Source: Trebonia sp964581815 (GTDB lineage Bacteria; Actinomycetota; Actinomycetes; Streptosporangiales; Streptosporangiaceae). From it: a stretch of DNA of 64,000 bases. Made by a program: the position numbers and the translations under genes. This document shows, piece after piece, positions 34,327 through 42,619 of the stretch. Numbering within the stretch: the first letter of the stretch is position 1; each line of letters starts with the position of its first letter. The stretch spans positions 7,033-71,032 of the forward strand of contig CAZORE010000025.1 of the NCBI GenBank assembly GCA_964581815.1, read 5' to 3'. The notes beneath the pieces were generated by a model that worked only from the letters and a program-made list of their open reading frames with translations, was not told the DNA's origin and did not search any database.

Positions 34327-35628
34327 ATGGCCAGGGAATTCATCGTTTCCGGCGACAGCCACGTCGTCGAGCCGGTCGACCTCTACAAGACCCGCCTCCC
34401 CAAGAACATGCGCGACCAGGCGCTCTGGGAAGAGGACACCATCCTCGAAGACCCGCTAGTGCCGGGTGGCCACACGCAGTTCCGCACAGTGCACACCGCC
34501 GGGTACGAGGGCTGGACCGTCTCCAGGTACCGTCAGTTCCCCGGCCCGACGCCGGACGGGCTGCCGTCGAGCATCCTGCGCGACATGGACCGGGACGGCG
34601 TCGACGCGACCATGATGTTCCCCAACCTGTCGTTCTTCGCGCTGTACACCGACATCCACGAGCGCTCGATCGCGCACGCCCGGGTCTACAACGACTGGCT
34701 GGCCGAGACCTACCTGCCCTACTCCAGCCGGATCCGGCCGGCCGCCGCTATCCCGACCACCGACGCCGCCGACGCGGTCAAGGAGATCGAGCGCGCGGTC
34801 CGGCTCGGCCTGACGACGCTTATCCTGCCGGAGATCCCGCAGCCGTTCCCGTACTGGGCGCCAGAGTACGAGCCGATCTGGGAGGCGGCCGAGGCCAACG
34901 GCCTCCCGATCTTCATCCACGTGGCCTCCGGCGGCGTCGACTCCGCGGCCGGCACCTCGGCCACCGGCAGCCAGGTCAAGGGCATCCTGACCGCGATGTC
35001 GATGGGCAAGCAGGAACTCACCGGCGCCTTGCTAGCCGGGCGCACCATGGGCGGCGGCAGCACCGCCGCCGCCAGCCCGATGCGGATCATCGCGGACCTG
35101 GTCAGCGCGGGCGTATGCGAGCGGCACCCCAACCTGCTGTTCAACGTGATCGAGTTCAACGCGGGCTGGCTCGCGAACTACATGGGCTCGATGGACAAGG
35201 CCTGGCGCACCGGTACGGGGCAGGACCCGCACTGGTGGCTCGGCTTCTGGGACGACGGGGTCGACCCGCACGACCAGAAGCTCATGGGCCGGCTGTTCAA
35301 GATCAATGACCGCTGGCCGTGGCCGCTCAAGCCGAGCGAGTACGTCAAGCGCAACTTCCGGGTGCAGTTCGCCGATGACCGGATCGCCGTGTTGTCCCGG
35401 CACATCACCGGGCCCGAGACGATCTACTGGGGCAGCGACTACCCGCACGCGGAGGGCACCTTCCTCGGCAGCCAGGCGGTCATCGAGGAGCAGTTCGCGG
35501 ACGTCCCTGACGTCGACCGGGCCAAGATCCTCGGCGGCAACCTGGCCAAGATCGTCGGCTTCGACACCTCGAAGAAGCTGGCCCCGGTGACTCCCCCGCC
35601 CTCGCCGGTCGTTCCGGCGCCGGCCTAG
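34327..35628 (+). CDS. Amidohydrolase-family (TIM-barrel) protein
   Basis: 433 residues of the amidohydrolase 2 family, which decarboxylates or hydrolyses aromatic and ring-cleavage acids. N-terminal VSGDSHVVEP, DGVDATMMFPNLS near residue 90, IPTTDAADAVKEI near 140, FIHVASGG near 200 and the C-terminal YWGSDYPHAEG near 365 fit the family metal ligands His and Asp. ATG at 34327 is used; a longer in-frame start overlaps the P450 region and lacks homology. Its stop overlaps the TetR stop by four bases. Confidence 0.87.
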   Translation: MAREFIVSGDSHVVEPVDLYKTRLPKNMRDQALWEEDTILEDPLVPGGHTQFRTVHTAGYEGWTVSRYRQFPGPTPDGLPSSILRDMDRDGVDATMMFPNLSFFALYTDIHERSIAHARVYNDWLAETYLPYSSRIRPAAAIPTTDAADAVKEIERAVRLGLTTLILPEIPQPFPYWAPEYEPIWEAAEANGLPIFIHVASGGVDSAAGTSATGSQVKGILTAMSMGKQELTGALLAGRTMGGGSTAAASPMRIIADLVSAGVCERHPNLLFNVIEFNAGWLANYMGSMDKAWRTGTGQDPHWWLGFWDDGVDPHDQKLMGRLFKINDRWPWPLKPSEYVKRNFRVQFADDRIAVLSRHITGPETIYWGSDYPHAEGTFLGSQAVIEEQFADVPDVDRAKILGGNLAKIVGFDTSKKLAPVTPPPSPVVPAPA

Positions 35629-36245
35629 CCGCCCGCGGCGCCCTCGCCGCCGAGGGCGGCGAACCCCTCGCGCAGGAGATCCACCAGGTCGGCCTCGCCG
35701 TCGACCGCGACCCAGTGGGCCACGGCGAGACCCATGCAGTCGAGCGCCGCGGCCACCTTGACCGACAGGCCGATCGGAACCGGCCCGGCGATACCATGCC
35801 GCTCGGCCAGCGCGGCCGTCAACGGCGTGCGCCAGTCGGCCCGCTCCAGGTGGGCTCCGGACAGGGTCCGGGTGAACATCGCGAGCCGGCTGATCGCCTG
35901 CGCCCCGGCCGGGTTCCTCGTGTATATCGGCACGACGAACGACTCGATCGCGCTGCGCAGGGCCGTCCAGTCGTCTTCCTCGCGGGGCCGGGCCCGCAAC
36001 GCGTCCGCCATGCGTTCGACGTAGGCCTTGAGCGCTACCAGGATGGCCTGGTCCTTGGTGTTGAAGTAGCGCAGGAACGTACTGCGGGAAACTCCGCCCG
36101 CCGCGGCCATGTCGTCGAGCGTGACGTTGTCGTACCCCTTCTCCACCACGAGTTCGTAGGCGGCCAGGCTCAGCTCGGCCTGCACGGCCGCGCGGGCGAT
36201 CTCCCGTGAGGCACGACGCACCGCGGGGGCTCCAGGTGACGACAT
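35625..36245 (-). CDS. TetR-family transcriptional regulator
   Basis: 206 residues. HTH about residues 20-65 (AELSLAAYELVVEKGYD, VSRSTFLRYFNTKDQA). The C-terminal region resembles the MftR/AcrR type (SAIESFVVPIYTRNP, MFTRTLSG). Convergent with and overlapping the amidohydrolase stop, so likely controls the P450-amidohydrolase pair. Ligand unknown. Confidence 0.9.
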   Translation of the reverse strand: MSSPGAPAVRRASREIARAAVQAELSLAAYELVVEKGYDNVTLDDMAAAGGVSRSTFLRYFNTKDQAILVALKAYVERMADALRARPREEDDWTALRSAIESFVVPIYTRNPAGAQAISRLAMFTRTLSGAHLERADWRTPLTAALAERHGIAGPVPIGLSVKVAAALDCMGLAVAHWVAVDGEADLVDLLREGFAALGGEGAAGG

Positions 36246-36304
36246 GCACCAATCTTAGGGCCCGTTCTTGAGCGGGGGCGGGATCGCCGGGCTGGCCGCG
36301 GCGT

Positions 36305-39300
36305 TTACCGCGGCGGCGTCCCGGGCGTCTCGGCCGCTAGCGTGACGATCTCCTGCTCCGGCATTGACCGGCCCCGATCCCAGGCGGCCTGGTAGCGCTC
36401 GTCGCCGAGCGCTCCCCGCACGTCCGCGATGACCTGATCGTGCAGGGGGAGGTCCGGGCCGGGCAGCGGCTCGCCCAGGCGCTCGCGCAGCGCCTCGGCG
36501 GCCCCGAGGAGACAGGCGGCCAGGCCGAAGTTGGCCTCGGCCGCTTCGACGCCGGCGAGTTCTTCCAGGTTCTCAGCGACGATATGCGGCTCGCCGAGGG
36601 CCTGCGCGAGCTGCAGGCTGCGCCGGTGAAAGGCGCGGGCGGCCGGGTAATCGCCGTCCAGCCGGCACACCGTGCCGCTGTTGTTCAGCGCGTACGTCTC
36701 CAGCCTGCGGTCGCCGATCTCCCGGGCAAGTGACAGCGCCTCGTCTTGCCGGGCCCGGGCGGCGGCGAGGTCGCCGAATTCGATGGCGGCCAGGCCGAGG
36801 TTGGTCAGCGCCCAGCCGATGAGCTTGCGGTCACCGAGTTCCCGTGCGCAGGCTAGTTGCTCTTCCATCCTGGCCCGGGCCAGGTCGATCCGGCCCTGGT
36901 GGCGGACGGCGACGGCGAGGTTGCCGAGGACGATCGTGGTTTGGCGCAGGTCGCCGACCTGGCGGATGCAGGCCAGGCTCTCTTCGTAGTAGCCGGCCGC
37001 GCGTGGCGGGTCGTCATGGAGGGCGAGGAGGCCAAGGCCGTTGAGCGCCATGGCGGTCTGCCGCTGGTCTCCGGCGAGCCGGGCCGATTCCAGTGCCTGG
37101 TCAAGCAGCGACTTGGCGGCGCCTGGCTCACCGCGGATGTGGGCCGCCACGCCCAGTTCGGACAGGCACTCGGCCACGTGAGCGGCCTGGCCGAGTCCCC
37201 GCCAGATGCCCAGGCTCTCCCGGAGGTAGTCCTGCTGGGCCGCCAAGTCGCCGTGCGCGAAGGCAAGCTGAGCGGCCCCGTCCAGTGCGGTGGCGCGTGC
37301 CCGCGGGTCGTCATGCGCCGCGGCCGCGCTGAGCGCGGCGCTGACCCAGCGGCGGCCCTCGCCGACATGGCCCCGCATCGCCCAGAACGTGGCCAGGCCG
37401 CCCGCCAGGGCCAGCGCCGAGTCAAACTGCCGGGCGGCCAGCGCCCACTCCAGGCCGGCCCGGAAGTTGCCGTGGTCGGCTTCCAGCCGGTCAAGCCAGG
37501 CGCTCTGGTCAGTGCCGTCCAGGTCGGCCCGGCCCGCCAGGTCCAGCAGCCAGGCCAGGTGCCGCCGGCTCAGCTGATCGTCCTCCCCGGCCTGGACGAG
37601 CTGCTCGCGCGCGTACTGGCGGACCGATTCGAGCATGCCGTACCGCATGGCGCCGCAGCGCTCCTCGGTGGTGAGCAGCGACCAGTCCACCAGGGAGGTG
37701 ACTGTCTCGAGCACCGCTTCCGCCGGAAGGCCGGCGTCCGCGCAGACGGCTTCGGCGGCATCGATCGTGCATCCTCCGGCGAAGACCGCCAGCCGCCGGA
37801 AGCATGCCTGTTCCTGCTGGCCGAGCAGTTCATGGCTCCAGCTGATCGCCGCCCGCAGGGTCCGGTGGCGGGCGAGCGCGGTCCGGCTCCCGCCGGTCAG
37901 CACCCCGAACCGGTTGCCGAGCCGGGCCGCCAGCTGCGCGGGGGTCAGCGTGCTTAGCCGCGCCGCGGCCAGCTCGATGGCCAGCGGAATGCCGTCCAGG
38001 CGGCGGCAGATCTCGCCGATGTCCGCGGCGTTGCCTGCGGTCAGGCTGAACCCGGGCCGGGCCAGCGCGGCGCGATCGCACAGCAGCCGCACCGACTCGG
38101 CCTCGGCCACGACAGCCAGGCCGCCCCCGGTGAGCGGCGGGACGCTCAGCGGCGGGACTGGCCAGACGGCCTCCCCCGGCACGCCCAGCCGGGTCTGGCT
38201 CGTGGCCAGGATCCGCAGCGCCGGGCAAGCCGCAAGCAGCGCTGCGACGAGCTCGGCGGCCTCGTCGACGACGTGCTCGCAGTTGTCGGCGATCAGCAGC
38301 GCCTCGCTGTCCCGCAGCCGGTCGGCGATGATGCCGGCCAGCGGACGGTCGGGTTCTTCCCGGACCTCCAGGGCGGCGGCCACCGCCGGGGCGACGAGTT
38401 CAGGCCCGCCGACCGGGGCCAGGTCCACCAGCCATACCCCGTCGGGTTGCCCGGCCGCGACCGCGGCACCAGCCTGCCGGGCCAGTCGGGTCTTGCCGGA
38501 GCCGCCCGGTCCGGTCAGCGTCACCAGCCGTCCGGCGGCGAGCAGTTTCCCGACGGCGGCCAGGTCGGCTTCACGGCCGATAAACGACGTGGTCTCGGCG
38601 GGCAGCCGGCCACCAGCGCGGCCCGCGGCCGGCGGCGGGCCGGGATCGCGGGCCGCAGGCTCCGGCGGCCCGGAAGCAGGCGGTGCCGGGCTCGCCGACG
38701 GCGGCGCCTGCCAGTCGAGTGCGGGATCCTGGCGCAAGATGGCCGACTCGAGGCCACGTAGCGCGACAGACGGCTCAAGCCCCAGCTCATCGCTCAGGTA
38801 TGCCCTCAGCTCCTGGTAGGCGCGCAGCGCGTCCGCCTGCCGGCCGCACCGGTACAGCGCGCGCATGCGCTGCCCCCGAAGTCGTTCGCGCAGCGGGTAG
38901 CTGGTGACCAGGCCGTCGAGCTCGGCGGCCATGCCGGCGTGATTGCCGCAGCCGAGCTCGGCCTCTACCCAGTCCTCGACCGCGCTCAGCCGGGCTTCCT
39001 CAAGCCGGGCGGCATCGGCCCGGGCGAACGGCAGGTCGGCGACCCCGGACAGCGCCGGGCCCCGCCACAGGCCAAGCGCCCGGCGCAGCCCGGCAGCGGC
39101 CGCCTCAGCGCGGCCGTCCGCCAGGTCGCGCCGCGCCGCCGCCGCCAGCCGCTCGAATTCATCCGCGTCGAGCTGCCCGGCGGCCAGCCCGAGCCGGTAG
39201 CCTGACGGCTCCGTCAGCACCGCGCCCGCGCCAAGCGCCCCGCGCAGCCGCGAGACATAGACCCGCAAGGTAGGCAGCCAGTGCGCTGGCGGCTCACCCG

Positions 39301-39451
39301 ACCACAAATCATCAGCCAGCCGGTCAGCGGACACCACCAGGTTGGGCGAGATCAGCAGCCTGGCCAGCAGGGCACGCTCGCGCGGCCCGCCAAGGTCGAC
39401 GACCCGCTCCCCGTCCGCCACCTCAAGCGGCCCCAGGATCCGGAACTCCAC
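36305..39451 (-). CDS. SARP-family regulator with BTAD, NB-ARC ATPase and TPR domains (AfsR-like)
   Basis: 1048 residues. Order: OmpR-type winged helix 1-90 (MEFRILGPLEV, TLRVYVSRLRGAL), BTAD 97-242 (YRCGRQADALRAYQEL), Pro/Ala linker 245-285, NB-ARC/AAA ATPase 290-560 with P-loop GPGGSGKTRLAR at 314-321 and sensor ILATSQTRLG, then tetratricopeptide repeats to about 1000. This is the architecture of large pathway-level activators. Divergent from the first of two seven-repeat secreted proteins. The 216-bp space holds an 11-base-spaced TTTGCAA/TTTGTAA pair that fits SARP binding. A decayed copy of its 5' end lies at 40918-41128. Confidence 0.92.
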   Translation of the reverse strand: MEFRILGPLEVADGERVVDLGGPRERALLARLLISPNLVVSADRLADDLWSGEPPAHWLPTLRVYVSRLRGALGAGAVLTEPSGYRLGLAAGQLDADEFERLAAAARRDLADGRAEAAAAGLRRALGLWRGPALSGVADLPFARADAARLEEARLSAVEDWVEAELGCGNHAGMAAELDGLVTSYPLRERLRGQRMRALYRCGRQADALRAYQELRAYLSDELGLEPSVALRGLESAILRQDPALDWQAPPSASPAPPASGPPEPAARDPGPPPAAGRAGGRLPAETTSFIGREADLAAVGKLLAAGRLVTLTGPGGSGKTRLARQAGAAVAAGQPDGVWLVDLAPVGGPELVAPAVAAALEVREEPDRPLAGIIADRLRDSEALLIADNCEHVVDEAAELVAALLAACPALRILATSQTRLGVPGEAVWPVPPLSVPPLTGGGLAVVAEAESVRLLCDRAALARPGFSLTAGNAADIGEICRRLDGIPLAIELAAARLSTLTPAQLAARLGNRFGVLTGGSRTALARHRTLRAAISWSHELLGQQEQACFRRLAVFAGGCTIDAAEAVCADAGLPAEAVLETVTSLVDWSLLTTEERCGAMRYGMLESVRQYAREQLVQAGEDDQLSRRHLAWLLDLAGRADLDGTDQSAWLDRLEADHGNFRAGLEWALAARQFDSALALAGGLATFWAMRGHVGEGRRWVSAALSAAAAHDDPRARATALDGAAQLAFAHGDLAAQQDYLRESLGIWRGLGQAAHVAECLSELGVAAHIRGEPGAAKSLLDQALESARLAGDQRQTAMALNGLGLLALHDDPPRAAGYYEESLACIRQVGDLRQTTIVLGNLAVAVRHQGRIDLARARMEEQLACARELGDRKLIGWALTNLGLAAIEFGDLAAARARQDEALSLAREIGDRRLETYALNNSGTVCRLDGDYPAARAFHRRSLQLAQALGEPHIVAENLEELAGVEAAEANFGLAACLLGAAEALRERLGEPLPGPDLPLHDQVIADVRGALGDERYQAAWDRGRSMPEQEIVTLAAETPGTPPR

Positions 39452-39559
39452 GAGGCAGCCTCCTCACCCGGCGGCGTCCCGAGCCCGCCCGGCCGCCCGG
39501 GCAGTCTCGGCCTCCACCCAGGGTAGCGAAAAGGAAGCCAAAGCCTGGCAGGCAAGCCA

Positions 39560-39577
39560 TTTGCAAGCTTTTTGTAA
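39560..39577. promoter_or_regulatory. Candidate SARP-binding direct repeat, copy 1
   Basis: TTTGCAA (39560-39566) and TTTGTAA (39571-39577) are heptamers starting 11 bases apart, the spacing known for SARP sites. Conserved unchanged in the duplicate at 41180, about 90 bases before each secreted-protein start. Confidence 0.6.
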
Positions 39578-39667
39578 CGCGCCGGGCGGACAACGGTGGA
39601 TGTATGCGAATCCGGCCGAGTCCTGCCGTCAGGCGGCGAGGCCGCGGCGGCCGAGCGGGAGACAGCA

Positions 39668-40912
39668 ATGAGTGATAGTCACGACAGCGGCAAGGTCACC
39701 ACCGGCAGCGGGAAAGACGCGGCCGTCACCAGCCAGGCGCACGCCGGCCTGCCCACACCGTCCGTCACGCGGCGCTCGCGCCGCCGGCGCGGCGGGTCGG
39801 CCCGCGGTGCCCGCGGACGCCGGGTCATCCTGCCCGCCGCGGTCGCCGGCGCCCTTACCGCCGCACTGCTCGCCGCGCCGCCCGCCCATGCCAACAGCTA
39901 CCAGTGCAACGTGCGGTTCTACTACAACTTCGACGGCTCGTCGGCCTGGCCTTCCGCGCGGGTCAACGACCCCTCCCAACAGGAATACGCCGCCTGCTTC
40001 GGCGCGCCGGCGATCGCCCGCTACAACGGCGGCACCGTCATCGCCGCCCACTACCAGACCATCGTCGGGTCCGTCTGGACCTACGTGAATCCCGACGGCG
40101 CGGCGAACTGGACCGTAAGCGACTCCTACGGAGGGTCGTGGTTGGCCTTCGGGCCGCCGGCCATGACCTCCTACGGCGGCGGCACCGAGCTCGCGGTCCC
40201 GGTCGTCGACACGCTCGAGTACCTGTGGGAGCCCGCCGGCTCGACGCTGCAGGGCCCGGGCATCCCCGCCAGCTCGGGGATCTCGCAAAACGCCCCGGCG
40301 ATCGCCAGGAACAGCACGGGCACCGTGATCGCCGCCACCGGCCGGGACAACAGCCTGTGGTTCTACTGGAACGCCGACGGCAGCCCGGCCTGGGGCTCCC
40401 ATCAGGTCGTCGGGCCCGCGCAAGTCTCTGGCGCCCCCGCGATCGCGACCACCGGCAACAGCACCGAGATCGCCTTCATCGCCCCCGACGCCAGCCTCTG
40501 GTTCTACTGGAACCTCAACGGCACGAGCACCTGGTGGCCAGAAGAGGTCTCCGGCCCGGGAACCGTCTCGGGCGGGGTGGCGATGACCCACTCCTACGGC
40601 GGCACCCAGATCTCCGCGCCCGGCCCCGGCGGCTCCCTCATGTTCTTCTGGAACTACGACGGCACCAGCACCTGGCACCCCGAGCAGGTCGCCGGGCCCG
40701 GCTCCGCGCAAGGCGCCCCCGCCATGGTCGCGGGCAACTACACCGAAGAGATCGCCGTCACCGCCACCGACGGCAGCCTCCGCTACTACTACTCCTACGA
40801 CGGCACCACCACCTGGTACGGGACACTGATCGCACCTCCCGGCAGCGACTCCACCTCCCCCGCCATCACCCGGTCAAGCGCAGGCACAGAAATCACCGTC
40901 GCCGGCCTCTGA
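39668..40912 (+). CDS. Secreted seven-repeat (beta-propeller-like) protein, copy 1
   Basis: 414 residues from ATG at 39668 (GGGAG site upstream). A long twin-basic signal peptide (RRSRRRRGGSARGARGRR, then VAGALTAALLAAPPAHA) is followed by seven repeats of about 46 residues, best kept in repeats 4-7: SLWFYWNADGSPAW, SLWFYWNLNGTSTW, SLMFFWNYDGTSTW, SLRYYYSYDGTTTW. Each ends in a GAPAIA...TEIA strand. Seven such units strongly suggest a seven-bladed propeller of the type seen in PLL-like or fucose-binding lectins. No catalytic motif is seen. Likely extracellular sugar binding, and probably SARP-controlled. Confidence 0.82.
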   Translation: MSDSHDSGKVTTGSGKDAAVTSQAHAGLPTPSVTRRSRRRRGGSARGARGRRVILPAAVAGALTAALLAAPPAHANSYQCNVRFYYNFDGSSAWPSARVNDPSQQEYAACFGAPAIARYNGGTVIAAHYQTIVGSVWTYVNPDGAANWTVSDSYGGSWLAFGPPAMTSYGGGTELAVPVVDTLEYLWEPAGSTLQGPGIPASSGISQNAPAIARNSTGTVIAATGRDNSLWFYWNADGSPAWGSHQVVGPAQVSGAPAIATTGNSTEIAFIAPDASLWFYWNLNGTSTWWPEEVSGPGTVSGGVAMTHSYGGTQISAPGPGGSLMFFWNYDGTSTWHPEQVAGPGSAQGAPAMVAGNYTEEIAVTATDGSLRYYYSYDGTTTWYGTLIAPPGSDSTSPAITRSSAGTEITVAGL

Positions 40913-40917
40913 CACCA

Positions 40918-41128
40918 CCACCCAGTCCTCGACCGCGCTGAGCCGGGCTTCTTCCAGCCGGGCGGCATCGGCCCGGCAAACAGCAGGTCGGCGAATCCGG
41001 ACAGCGCAGGGCCCCGCCATAGGTCAAGCGCCCGGCGCAGCCGCGAGACGTAGACCCGCAAGGTAGACAGCCAGTGCGCGGGGCCCCCGACCACAGGTCC
41101 TCGGCGAGCCGGTCGGCGGACACGTCCC
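40918..41128 (-). pseudogene. Decayed copy of the SARP regulator 5' end
   Basis: The strand encodes fragments matching the AfsR-like regulator (TLRVYVSRLR, LWRGPALSG, with ADLLFAG in place of ADLPFA), but with about 150 bases missing inside and frames broken. It corresponds to 38963-39345 of the intact gene and marks the left part of a tandem duplication. Confidence 0.85.
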
Positions 41129-41179
41129 GGCCTCCACCCAGGGTGGCGAAAAGGAACCCAAGGCCTAGCCGGCAAGCCA

Positions 41180-41197
41180 TTTGCAAGCCTTTTGTAA
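41180..41197. promoter_or_regulatory. Candidate SARP-binding direct repeat, copy 2
   Basis: TTTGCAA (41180-41186) and TTTGTAA (41191-41197), again 11 bases apart, upstream of the second seven-repeat gene. The bases between differ slightly from copy 1 while both heptamers are unchanged. Confidence 0.6.
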
Positions 41198-41286
41198 CGC
41201 GCCGGGCGGACAACAGGGATGTATGCGAATCCGGCGAGTCCTGCCCATCAGGCGGCAAGGCCGCGGCGGCAGAGCGGGAGACAGCG

Positions 41287-42519
41287 ATGAGTGATAGTCA
41301 TGACGGCGGCAAGACCACCACAGGCACCGGGAAGGACGGGGCCGTCACCAGCCAGGCGGACGCCGTCCTGGCCAGGCGGGGCGCTACGCGACGCTCGCGC
41401 CGCCGGCGCGGCGGGCCGGCCCGCGGTGCCCGCGGCCGCCGGGTCATCCTGGCCGCCGCGGCCGCCGGCGCCCTCGCCGCCACGCTGCTCGCCGCGCCGC
41501 CCGCCCATGCGGCCGGCTGCAACCTTAAGTTCTACTACAACGTCGACGGCTCCCCGGCCTGGCCCGCCGCGTCGGTCGCCAGCGACACGTCGTGTTCCAA
41601 GACGCTCGCCATCGTCCGCTACACGGGCGGCACCACGATCGCCAGCAATTCCGATCTTGACGGCGAGGTCACCACGTATGTGAACACGGACGGCTCGCCG
41701 AGCTGGTCGAAGAACGACTTCTGGTGGGGATGGGGCACGTTCGGGCCGCTGGCCATGACCGCCTACAGCGGCGGCACCGAGCTCGCGTTTCCGCATAGCA
41801 ACGCTAGCAACGAACTGATATACGCATGGGAAACTGGCGGCCAGCCCATCCGGTCAGGGCAAGCCGAACCGGTCGCGTCCTCGGGAGTCTCACTGTTCGC
41901 CCCGGCGATCGCCAGGAACAGTACGGGCACCGTGATCGCCGCCACCGGCCAGGACAACAGCCTGTGGTTCTACTGGAACGCCGACGGCAGCCCGGCCTGG
42001 GGCTCCCGTCAGATTGTCGGGTCCTCGCTGGCCTATGGCGCCCCCGCGATCACGGCCCACGACAACGGCACCCAGATCGCCTTCATCGCTCCCGACGCCA
42101 GCCTCTGGTTCTACTGGAACATCAACGGCACCAGCACCTGGTGGCCAGAAGAGGTCTCCGGGCCGGGAACCGTCTGGGGCGGGGTGGCGATGACCCACTC
42201 CGACGGCGGGACCCAGATCGCCGCGCCCGGCCCTGGCGGCTCCGTCATGTTCTTCTGGAACGCCGACGGCACGAGCACCTGGCACCCCGAGCAGGTCGCC
42301 GGGCCTGGCACCATGCAAGGCGCCCCGGCCATGGTCGCCGGCAACCACGCCGCGGAGATCGCCGTCACCGCCACCGACGGCAGCCTCCGCTACTACTGGT
42401 CCTACGAAGGCACCACCACCTGGTACGGGGCACAGATCGCACCCCCCGGCACCGCCTCCACCTCCCCCGCCATGACCCGATCCAGCGGAGGCACCGAAAT
42501 CACTGTCGCCGGGCCCTAA
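41287..42519 (+). CDS. Secreted seven-repeat (beta-propeller-like) protein, copy 2
   Basis: 410 residues from ATG at 41287. Same twin-basic signal peptide and seven repeats as copy 1; repeats 4-7 are nearly identical (SLWFYWNADGSPAW, SLWFYWNINGTSTW), while repeats 1-3 diverge, for example ELIYAWETGGQPIRSG against LEYLWEPAGSTLQGPG. Paralogue from a tandem duplication, apparently under selection on the C-terminal repeats. Function probably lectin-like, with different specificity in repeats 1-3. This is inference. Confidence 0.82.
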   Translation: MSDSHDGGKTTTGTGKDGAVTSQADAVLARRGATRRSRRRRGGPARGARGRRVILAAAAAGALAATLLAAPPAHAAGCNLKFYYNVDGSPAWPAASVASDTSCSKTLAIVRYTGGTTIASNSDLDGEVTTYVNTDGSPSWSKNDFWWGWGTFGPLAMTAYSGGTELAFPHSNASNELIYAWETGGQPIRSGQAEPVASSGVSLFAPAIARNSTGTVIAATGQDNSLWFYWNADGSPAWGSRQIVGSSLAYGAPAITAHDNGTQIAFIAPDASLWFYWNINGTSTWWPEEVSGPGTVWGGVAMTHSDGGTQIAAPGPGGSVMFFWNADGTSTWHPEQVAGPGTMQGAPAMVAGNHAAEIAVTATDGSLRYYWSYEGTTTWYGAQIAPPGTASTSPAMTRSSGGTEITVAGP

Positions 42520-42619
42520 CAAGTGCCCCGCTGAGCGGGCACGCAGCCGCCGAAGTGGCCGACTCCTGCGCACGATGTGATCGGCCAGCAAGCACATGGG
42601 CAACCGAGGTGGGCATCGC

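Larger units (their letters stand above)
40918..42519. repeat. Tandem duplication of 38963-40912
   Basis: The block includes a broken regulator 5' end, the whole intergenic control region and a full-length copy of the seven-repeat gene. The control-region copy has two deletions of about 150 and 165 bases relative to the original; the coding copies differ by substitutions only in the conserved repeats 4-7 and more in repeats 1-3. The order shows the copy arose from 38963-40912 and inserted head to tail. Confidence 0.85.

Noticed and set aside
39668..42519. Regular repeats considered as a CRISPR array or satellite
   Set aside because: Period is about 140 bases and in frame, with protein-level conservation; no short identical repeats with unique spacers are present.
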